A DNA stretch of 12,859 bases from an uncultured Porphyromonas sp. (GTDB lineage Bacteria > Bacteroidota > Bacteroidia > Bacteroidales > Porphyromonadaceae). Positions 7,838-12,859 of this stretch are shown piece after piece. The notes below the pieces were generated by a model, which searched no databases, was not told where the DNA came from, and saw only the letters and a list, made by a program, of their open reading frames with translations. The stretch's first letter is position 1, and every line of letters starts with the position of its first letter. The position numbers and the translations under genes are program-made. The stretch covers positions 1 to 12,859 of the forward strand of contig CAMFNC010000199.1 of NCBI GenBank assembly GCA_945965245.1, given 5' to 3'.

Positions 7838-8322
7838 CGGTGTGCGTATCCGCCCGGGAAAGCGGCATCCGCATGGAGGGTGAGAAGAGAGCGGGCGGGA
7901 CAGGCCAAGCGTATGAAACTGAACTGAAGGGGCATTGGCATGCCCGCCCTTCTCTCAGGAGGGTCGGGATGTGGGGTTGGTCGTCCGGGGCACTTCCCAC
8001 GGATTATCCTATCCATACGAACGGATATCCGAAAGCGCACGTTCGGCATCCCCATTCAGAGGTCATCTGCCGAACCGCAGCCCGTCCCGCTGGTCGGTTC
8101 GGAGCTTCTATAACAGCTCCGCTCAAGACTTGCGATAGGACGGGTGCGGTGCCTGCGATTCCCCCAGAGGAAAATGCTTGAAAAAAAAGGCGGAAAGCAG
8201 GCTTATTCAGCAATGTCCGCTCATCCGGTCGATGAGCGATATCGGGTAGGTACAGCTGCGGTGGGTATCCTATGATTCGCCCGGAATAAAGTTTGGGCGG
8301 GAGGATATGTATGGGCGGAATG
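7838..8322. other. 485-bp non-coding stretch with several stem-loops, upstream of the 771-aa lipoprotein gene
   Basis: No convincing gene is seen here on either strand; the open frames present overlap flanking genes or have unnatural composition. The stretch contains several inverted repeats: GGGCAT/ATGCCC with a 4-nt loop (7930-7945), the palindrome CGGATATCCG (8022-8031), GTTCGGCA/TGCCGAAC (8041-8048 with 8068-8075), CCGAACC/GGTTCGG (8070-8076 with 8096-8102), and CGGAGC/GCTCCG with a 10-nt loop (8100-8121). CCGAACC shares bases with two of these, so the stems could form mutually exclusive structures. The stretch probably includes the promoter and leader of the downstream lipoprotein gene, but I could not identify a good promoter match. 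Confidence 0.5.
8181..8220 (-). terminator. Putative terminator downstream of the HU-like gene
   Basis: Read on the minus strand, GCGGA and TCCGC (8216-8220 and 8190-8194) pair around a 21-nt loop and are followed by C and then eight consecutive T (8188-8181). The stem is short, which lowers confidence, but the T-run is good and it lies about 100 bp after the HU-like stop codon. If real, the HU-like gene is transcriptionally separate from the 771-aa lipoprotein gene. Confidence 0.5.
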
Positions 8323-8808
8323 TTACAGCCCGTCATCGCTTCCACCACCGCTGCCCGGAGAGCCTCCACCACCCGGAGGGGTGGGCACAGTACCACCGGA
8401 GGAGGCTTTTGACTTGCGGTTGTGGGGGTTATCCACGCTCAACTCCACGGCTCCGGCAGCGGCACGCATGGCGGCACGGGGGGTGAAGATGATTTTTGGG
8501 GTTTTGAGGCAGTCCACGGTCACTTCTTTCACATTGCTCATCATCCTGGAAGGAACCGATATGCGGAAGCTGCCCAGTTCGCCCAAATCCACGCTCTGCC
8601 CCATAAGCATGGCATCGCGCACGATGGCTGCCAAGCTGATCAGGGCGCTGGATACATCGCCTGCAGAAAGCGACGTTTCGCGCACGATGCGGTCGATGAC
8701 CATGCGGTTGGTCATACGCTGACCGGATTTGGGCACGGCAAAGTAGGCCGTTTCGCCCTTGCGCTTGCCGATAGTCAGCTTGCGCTGTTTTACTTCGAAT
8801 TCTATCAT
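8323..8808 (-). CDS. HU-like DNA-binding protein with glycine-rich C-terminal tail
   Basis: A 161-aa protein of the Bacteroidetes HU-like family (HU-HIG type). It should bind DNA as a dimer, as a nucleoid-associated or local architectural factor. The N-terminal segment (1-30) forms the first beta hairpin seen in this family. A helical region (about 31-70) and the beta-arm segment SVDLGELGSFRISVPS (about 72-87) follow; the latter corresponds to the GFGTF region of classical HU. The usual 90-residue HU length is exceeded because of the N-terminal hairpin and a low-complexity tail rich in Gly, Ser and Pro (about 130-161). The start ATG at 8806-8808 lies just after a run of five 24-bp palindromic repeats. 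A three-codon mini-frame (ATG ATA TGA) overlaps the start. The gene sits between two fimbrial lipoprotein genes on the same strand, an unusual place; self-regulation or control of fimbrial genes is inference. Confidence 0.85.
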   Translation of the reverse strand: MIEFEVKQRKLTIGKRKGETAYFAVPKSGQRMTNRMVIDRIVRETSLSAGDVSSALISLAAIVRDAMLMGQSVDLGELGSFRISVPSRMMSNVKEVTVDCLKTPKIIFTPRAAMRAAAGAVELSVDNPHNRKSKASSGGTVPTPPGGGGSPGSGGGSDDGL

Positions 8809-8844
8809 ATCATCAATAAATTAAGTTCTTGTTTGGTTTTTTAT

Positions 8845-8964
8845 ACCCTAATCGTGGGGATACTCTCGACCCTACACGTAGGTGTAACTTCAGCACTACT
8901 CGTAGGTATGCTTCAGACCCTACGAGTAAGGTCGTCTCGAACCCTACGGGTAGGGTTCTATGTG
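8845..8964. repeat. Five tandem 24-bp imperfect palindromic repeats upstream of the HU-like gene
   Basis: Units begin at 8845, 8869, 8893, 8917 and 8941, exactly 24 bp apart. Each has a core near ACCCTACNCGTAGGGT followed by an 8-bp linker such as NNCTTCAG or NNTCTCGA. The last copy is a near-perfect palindrome: GAACCCTAC and GTAGGGTTC at 8939-8958 around GG. The third begins GCACTA instead of ACCCTA, and the first is the most diverged. They fill most of the 175-bp gap between the 845-aa lipoprotein stop and the HU-like start. They could be protein-binding sites (a period of 24 is a little over two helical turns) or a run of RNA hairpins in the leader. There are no spacers, so this is not a CRISPR array. 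Confidence 0.85.
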
Positions 8965-8983
8965 GCGGATGGCACCTCCATTG

Positions 8984-11521
8984 TTAGCTGTTTTTGAATA
9001 GACGCAGACAGAAAGCATCATCGTTATTACCGGAATCGTTATATACAAACTTGCACTTGTTCTTGGTTATCTCCACATGCATCAAGCGCCCTACAGATGT
9101 ATCGACACCCGCATGGTAATATCCCGTATTGCCACGAAGTTTGAGGACACCTTTTTTTACTCCCGGTGCCGTTGGGGGAGCGGCTTGGTCAATGAACCCG
9201 CAGGCCGGCAGATAACGCACGATGGTTTCGGAACGATGAGCATTCCACCAGGAATCGGATTTGATGGTATTTATGTCGGGCAGCGGATTCATGTACCCCA
9301 CCCATACGCACGATATCTCCAATTTGGAGTCGGTATTATTGTCTGCGGCAAAAGAACCCAGATAGCGATATCGAAAGGCACACATACCATAATTATCTCT
9401 GACAGGCTGAGTGCTGTGAACCACATAAGAATATGCATCAGGGTCGGAATCCTCCACTTTATGATAGCGCAATGCATAAGTGGTATTATGAGTATTGTCG
9501 AAAAAATAGGTGGAGGATGAAATTTCTTGTGAAGTGGAACACACTACGAGTTCTTTGTACGTACCATTGGCACTCACATCCGAAGGCAGGATTGCATGCC
9601 AAAGCACTGGAGCTCCACCCTGTGTCGTCACATAAGGTTGAAGAGAGGTCCCATAAAATTTACTATACAAAAACTTATCATTGGGATCATAAATGGGATC
9701 ACTTCCGGAACTTAGAACATAATGGTTATAGTATCCGCTCTGATTCGTGGCATGGCTCGTGGTAAACCCTAAGGATTGATCCCATGGGCTGGTGGCTCCG
9801 CCGGGTATAGACGACAAATTGCTACATGAGTATGTATTATTGCCCACCAAATTGAATTCCGCCATGCGCTCGATGGGCAGAGGTCCAATCCGATATACAT
9901 CTATTCTTTCTCTGAGAGGAGATCCTTCAAGCCTGATTTCCAGATATCCCAGCATCCGGTCGAAAGCGTGGGGGCGGAGGGTTATTTTAACGTCATGTGC
10001 TCCGGCACTAAAGTTCTCCTGATCAATGGTCAGTGCATCATGAGAGCTCGGGACGGAACCATCGGGATTGAAACAATACACTTTGAAATCCTTGCTGGCT
10101 TTGATGGAAATCGTTTGTGTGTTCTGAGGGGCAAGCATCAAAACACGGCGATGCGACACATCAATGTAGTCAACGTTGTCGAAAACAGAGTGGATGTAGT
10201 CTAAGTCCACGGCATGCAGCGTGGCTATGCCATTCGTCGCATTGTTGGTGTATGCTCCGTAAGGCACAGAACTCTCGCGCATGGCGTCTTCGTAGGTATC
10301 CAGCCCTTTCTGCTTCACGGAGGTGATGGTGAAGCGATAGAGGTGGTTGCGCAGAATATGCATGGGGGTGCCTTTGGTAACTCCGTGGTTGCCATCGTGC
10401 ACGAAATCCATGGGGTAATAGGTGGTCTGCCCCTTATACTTGCCCTGCACCACGATGCGCATATGCGTATTGCCGTTCCATCCGTGGTCGGGGGGAGTGA
10501 TGGGGTTGGGCGACTCATATACGTAGATGTTTTGGATTTTCTGTGGGGTGGCGACGTCGGGGGCGATGTCGCGGAAGTTCATGTCTCTGTCGTAGTTGTC
10601 ATGGTGCACGGGCACATCGGGATGAGCCAAGTCGGCGTATGCATTGCCGGAGGTGGGGAAGCCTACCAGATGAATTTTCTCCAGTTCGAAGCCGGGATCC
10701 TCGTTGATCACATCGACGCGTGCCATCATGCGGCGCATGGATACGGGGTTCGTTTTGTCACACAGTACGCGGGACACACCCTCCTCGAGCCGGATGCCGT
10801 TGGTACCCGTGCCACACAACTCGCCGTACATCGGCATCATATAAGAGCCTTTGTTGAAAAACTGACTTTTGTAGTCGGGGAAAGTATGAAAATAGGGGTC
10901 GCTTGTAGGGGAATATGCTCCCTGTGCGTGATAAGGATAGTCTACACTTCTTAACTCCATTCTTTTCAGCCCGTTATACGTTGTGGGAATAAGTTCGTCA
11001 TTGTTATCGTACAACGACGAAATAATAGGATTGAACAAATTATAGCGTAGTATTATTTGTGGAATCATGGGGTCGAACGGAATTAAATTGTCACTTTTTC
11101 CTCTGGGGGCGTTAGCTACGATCACGATGCGATGATAGTCGTCACTCGGAAGGTGCATACGCACGAGCCAGTAACGGTCTTTGGGGTTACTCGTGGGTTG
11201 GATTTCTATCTTGTGTATGTTGTCACTGAACAAAAAATAGTGTTTTACCTTCTCCTCTACACCCTCTATTTTGGTGGCTATCACGTAGAGATTTTGCAAT
11301 GCGTCTTCATCCAATCCCATGCGCATATCTCCGCCTCTTGGCGGCATCATGTCCGGCAATGCCAATGTGAAGGTCACCTCGGCTTCGGTCGACCGCTCCG
11401 TGCCGGGTTCTTCGCTGAATACGTCGCGCATGCAGCCCGCAGCCAGGGTTAGGATGGCAAGCAGGAGCGCAGTGACCGAAAGGTGCAGGAGAGAGATCTG
11501 TGATGTTCTGATGGTTTTCAT
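8984..11521 (-). CDS. Large fimbrial tip-type lipoprotein (fimbrillin-like, DUF4906-like, FISUMP-like C-terminus)
   Basis: An 845-aa exported lipoprotein. The signal peptide ends in the lipobox LAAGC (Cys30). Architecture: fimbrillin-like region (about 45-405) with PMYGE (230-234), RRMMARVDVIN (263-273) and PMHILRNHLYRFTI (386-399), the last being the typical fimbrillin RN.xY motif; an Ig/BACON-like region (about 453-545); and a C-terminal part (about 555-845) containing SWWN (757-760), RYLPACGF (769-776) and a terminal AFCLRLFKNS, resembling FISUMP domains. The domain order matches the 771-aa protein downstream, so the two are diverged paralogues. It lies 76 bp downstream of the Mfa2-like anchor gene, consistent with one operon. 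The expected role is a minor or tip subunit of the fimbria. Arg62 lies at the end of the N-terminal strand region and could be a trypsin-like maturation site; that is inference. The ligand is unknown. Confidence 0.83.
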   Translation of the reverse strand: MKTIRTSQISLLHLSVTALLLAILTLAAGCMRDVFSEEPGTERSTEAEVTFTLALPDMMPPRGGDMRMGLDEDALQNLYVIATKIEGVEEKVKHYFLFSDNIHKIEIQPTSNPKDRYWLVRMHLPSDDYHRIVIVANAPRGKSDNLIPFDPMIPQIILRYNLFNPIISSLYDNNDELIPTTYNGLKRMELRSVDYPYHAQGAYSPTSDPYFHTFPDYKSQFFNKGSYMMPMYGELCGTGTNGIRLEEGVSRVLCDKTNPVSMRRMMARVDVINEDPGFELEKIHLVGFPTSGNAYADLAHPDVPVHHDNYDRDMNFRDIAPDVATPQKIQNIYVYESPNPITPPDHGWNGNTHMRIVVQGKYKGQTTYYPMDFVHDGNHGVTKGTPMHILRNHLYRFTITSVKQKGLDTYEDAMRESSVPYGAYTNNATNGIATLHAVDLDYIHSVFDNVDYIDVSHRRVLMLAPQNTQTISIKASKDFKVYCFNPDGSVPSSHDALTIDQENFSAGAHDVKITLRPHAFDRMLGYLEIRLEGSPLRERIDVYRIGPLPIERMAEFNLVGNNTYSCSNLSSIPGGATSPWDQSLGFTTSHATNQSGYYNHYVLSSGSDPIYDPNDKFLYSKFYGTSLQPYVTTQGGAPVLWHAILPSDVSANGTYKELVVCSTSQEISSSTYFFDNTHNTTYALRYHKVEDSDPDAYSYVVHSTQPVRDNYGMCAFRYRYLGSFAADNNTDSKLEISCVWVGYMNPLPDINTIKSDSWWNAHRSETIVRYLPACGFIDQAAPPTAPGVKKGVLKLRGNTGYYHAGVDTSVGRLMHVEITKNKCKFVYNDSGNNDDAFCLRLFKNS

Positions 11522-11597
11522 CTGATGAATGTGATTATGAGGGGGTGAGAGTATATATATATGTAGGTGTTATCGTGTACGTTTTTTCGGCGGATGA

Positions 11598-12590
11598 TTA
11601 CACCACGGGTTTGACGGGTATGACTTCCCAGCCGTTCACCAATATGGAAAGGGCTGTGCCGGCGGCAGATAATTTGAATTCGATGAGGAAATAATCTTCG
11701 CGATCCAAGGCTTCCTGAGTCCGATAGCGTGGCGAAGTCATGATGCGTTGTATCAACTCTTCGGAAAATCCGGGTATGGCATCGGATCCATCGGGCATGA
11801 GCAGACGGAGGTTCAAGGTGTGATTGGCATCGTACAGACGCATTACGTGGAAGTGATAGGAAGCTGTGGCCGCAGCCGGTGCCGGATGGAACGCTGCGGA
11901 AGGTATGTAAGGTGCATGACGCACGGCTTCGCGGTCTGCGGGGCGCAGGTTGGCGGCGTCAATGCGGGCATTGTCGGAATAGAGATACGGAGTGGCACCG
12001 GTGGGTAGTACACCCGTGAAGCGTATTTCCACCTCCTTGGTGTCTTTGGTCAGTGCCACAGGGTGCGGTTCCGTATCACCAATCATAATTTTCTGATGAG
12101 TGAGGCGACCAAAGAAAAATTCATCTATGGGGTCTGCCACAGCATCGGCTGAACCCTGTTTCTTGAGACGCACACGGAAGTCTGCGAGTGTGGTCTTGCC
12201 GACCACCGGACCGGCCACGAAATAGCCGGGTGTATTGGCATGGTAGGTGCCGGCTTCGAAACTGCGTGAGGAGCCTTCGCCCACCACAATGAAACTATAA
12301 ATGCCCTCTTCGAGGTCGATGGGGAAAAGTTGGCCGTTGCGATAGCGAGAACCTTGGTTGTGTATGGAGCACACATAACGATCGGCAGCATCGAATACGT
12401 GCACGGTGAGGCTATGCACTTCACGTTCGAAGCGGTCTACCTCCTGTTTGTTATGTAGTTTGTAATAGGGCTGCAACAAGAAGCGTTTGGGACACTGTGA
12501 GCGGTCATCGTAGATGCAGCCGGACAAGAGCCACATGAGCATCAGCATGCTGCCGAGGATTGCGGATGACGCAGTACGTAGCGTTTTCAT
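11598..12590 (-). CDS. FimB/Mfa2-family fimbrial anchor lipoprotein
   Basis: A 330-aa lipoprotein with signal peptide MKTLRTASSAILGSMLML.. and lipobox LLSGC (Cys25). The segment right after the cysteine, CIYDDRSQCP (25-34), with its second Cys33, is the hallmark of the FimB/Mfa2 family. This family anchors type V fimbriae in the outer membrane and limits their length. The family's usual length is about 300-330 aa, which fits. N-terminal domain strands are visible as SLTVHVFDAADRYV (60-73) and GIYSFIVVGEG (96-106). The C-terminus, ILVNGWEVIPVKPVV, closely matches the end of the truncated upstream fimbrillin-like gene. The gene lies about 200 bp after that gene, behind a large stem-loop, and the 845-aa tip-type gene follows it. 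Order stalk, anchor, tip mirrors the mfa1-mfa2-mfa3 arrangement of Porphyromonas gingivalis. Confidence 0.87.
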   Translation of the reverse strand: MKTLRTASSAILGSMLMLMWLLSGCIYDDRSQCPKRFLLQPYYKLHNKQEVDRFEREVHSLTVHVFDAADRYVCSIHNQGSRYRNGQLFPIDLEEGIYSFIVVGEGSSRSFEAGTYHANTPGYFVAGPVVGKTTLADFRVRLKKQGSADAVADPIDEFFFGRLTHQKIMIGDTEPHPVALTKDTKEVEIRFTGVLPTGATPYLYSDNARIDAANLRPADREAVRHAPYIPSAAFHPAPAAATASYHFHVMRLYDANHTLNLRLLMPDGSDAIPGFSEELIQRIMTSPRYRTQEALDREDYFLIEFKLSAAGTALSILVNGWEVIPVKPVV

Positions 12591-12694
12591 TGTGACGAAA
12601 GATGGAATATATATTTATTGGGTATTCATCATGCCACAGAGGCATGGACGGACATTCGTATCTGATAACAATAAGCAGATGAGATATGGCAGAG

Positions 12695-12770
12695 AGTACC
12701 CCTCCCCGGGTTCCCCGATATGCAATCGGTTTCATGTCATTACACCGGAAATCCGCCGGGGAGGGCTACT
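12695..12770 (-). other. Large stem-loop between the fimbrillin-like gene and the anchor gene
   Basis: CCCTCCCCGG (12700-12709) is perfectly complementary to CCGGGGAGGG (12756-12765). After one mismatch the helix continues as AGTA/TACT (12695-12698 with 12767-12770), giving 14 of 15 pairs. Inside, TTCC/GGAA (12711-12714 with 12747-12750) and CCGAT/ATCGG (12715-12719 with 12725-12729) can add further pairs. On the minus strand it starts 17 bases after the fimbrillin-like stop. No T-run follows, so a simple intrinsic terminator is unlikely; an mRNA 3'-end stabiliser or a partial attenuator fits better. Confidence 0.65.
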
Positions 12771-12787
12771 GCCACATGTTGAACAAA

Positions 12788-12859
12788 TTATACAACAGGT
12801 GTTACAGGTACCACCGTCCAGTTACCCACGGTTACTGTCAGCTCAACCGACAGTTGATC
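12788..12859 (-). CDS. C-terminal end of a probable major fimbrillin (partial, cut by window edge)
   Basis: Only 23 codons and a TAA stop (12788-12790) are inside the window. They encode a segment ending LTVTVGNWTVVPVTPVV. This matches the end of the anchor protein downstream (ILVNGWEVIPVKPVV): the same W-V-P-V-PVV pattern at the very C-terminus. C-terminal beta strands of this kind are typical of FimA/Mfa1-type pilins, where the last strand takes part in subunit joining. The position directly upstream of an Mfa2-like anchor gene, on the same strand, fits the major stalk subunit. The identification rests on a short stretch plus context. Confidence 0.62.
   Translation of the reverse strand, partial: DQLSVELTVTVGNWTVVPVTPVV

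Noticed and set aside
7906..7913. Possible -7 promoter element (TACGCTTG on the minus strand) for the 771-aa lipoprotein gene
   Set aside because: One mismatch to TAnnTTTG, and no TTTG at the proper distance upstream; too weak to annotate.
7266..8000. 244-aa minus-strand frame overlapping the start of the 771-aa lipoprotein in another frame
   Set aside because: Rich in Arg, Pro, His and Cys, as expected for an out-of-frame reading of GC-rich DNA; the lipoprotein frame has a proper signal peptide and domains.
8004..8396. 130-aa minus-strand frame over the gap and the end of the HU-like gene
   Set aside because: It overlaps the HU-like tail in another frame, runs through the putative terminator and shows no family motif.
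8845..8964. CRISPR array
   Set aside because: The units abut with no spacers, the 24-bp period is too short for repeat plus spacer, and no cas gene is present.
8422..8997. 191-aa plus-strand frame containing an 8-residue repeat (TLRVG-like)
   Set aside because: The peptide repeat is only the 24-bp DNA repeat read in frame; the rest is antisense to the HU-like gene.
10214..10954. 246-aa plus-strand frame opposite the 845-aa lipoprotein
   Set aside because: Gly/Val/His-rich antisense reading of a well-supported lipoprotein gene, with no domain of its own.
12505..12735. 76-aa minus-strand frame before the anchor gene
   Set aside because: It overlaps the anchor's signal sequence in another frame and runs through the stem-loop; no signal peptide or known motif.

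Overview
The window looks like a chromosomal piece from an anaerobic member of the Bacteroidales. The evidence is the Mfa/FimA-type (type V) fimbrial lipoproteins, an HU-like protein with a glycine-rich tail of a kind common in this order, start codons mostly without a clear Shine-Dalgarno sequence, and an amino-acid-fermenting gene set. The genus cannot be fixed from the sequence alone.

Left half, plus strand (1-5297): a catabolic cluster. It begins inside iorA (indolepyruvate:ferredoxin oxidoreductase alpha, 5' end outside the window). Then come iorB, a rho-independent terminator, a fused-subunit ADP-forming acyl-CoA synthetase (680 aa), and a class I/II aminotransferase (439 aa). Together these encode a plausible complete route: aromatic amino acid to aryl-pyruvate (aminotransferase), to aryl-acetyl-CoA plus reduced ferredoxin (IorAB), to aryl-acetate plus ATP (ADP-forming synthetase).

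Middle (5298-5521): a short convergent intergenic region. It holds a strong stem-loop terminator enclosed by an 11-bp inverted repeat about 156 bp across.

Right half, minus strand (12859 down to 5522): a fimbrial locus. In transcription order it has the last 23 codons of a probable major fimbrillin (cut by the window end), a large stem-loop, a FimB/Mfa2-type anchor lipoprotein (330 aa), and a large tip-type lipoprotein (845 aa). An HU-like DNA-binding gene follows, preceded by five 24-bp palindromic tandem repeats. After a 485-bp non-coding stretch with a putative terminator comes a second large tip-type lipoprotein (771 aa).

The two large lipoproteins share an architecture: lipobox, fimbrillin-like region, BACON-like Ig domain, and a C-terminal domain resembling Fibrobacter-succinogenes-major-paralogous (FISUMP) domains. 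The 771-aa gene ends in a (GC)6 tract where slippage by one unit would replace the C-terminus, and one alternative frame restores a family-like ending. This tract and the 24-bp repeat array beside the HU gene are the most notable unexplained features.
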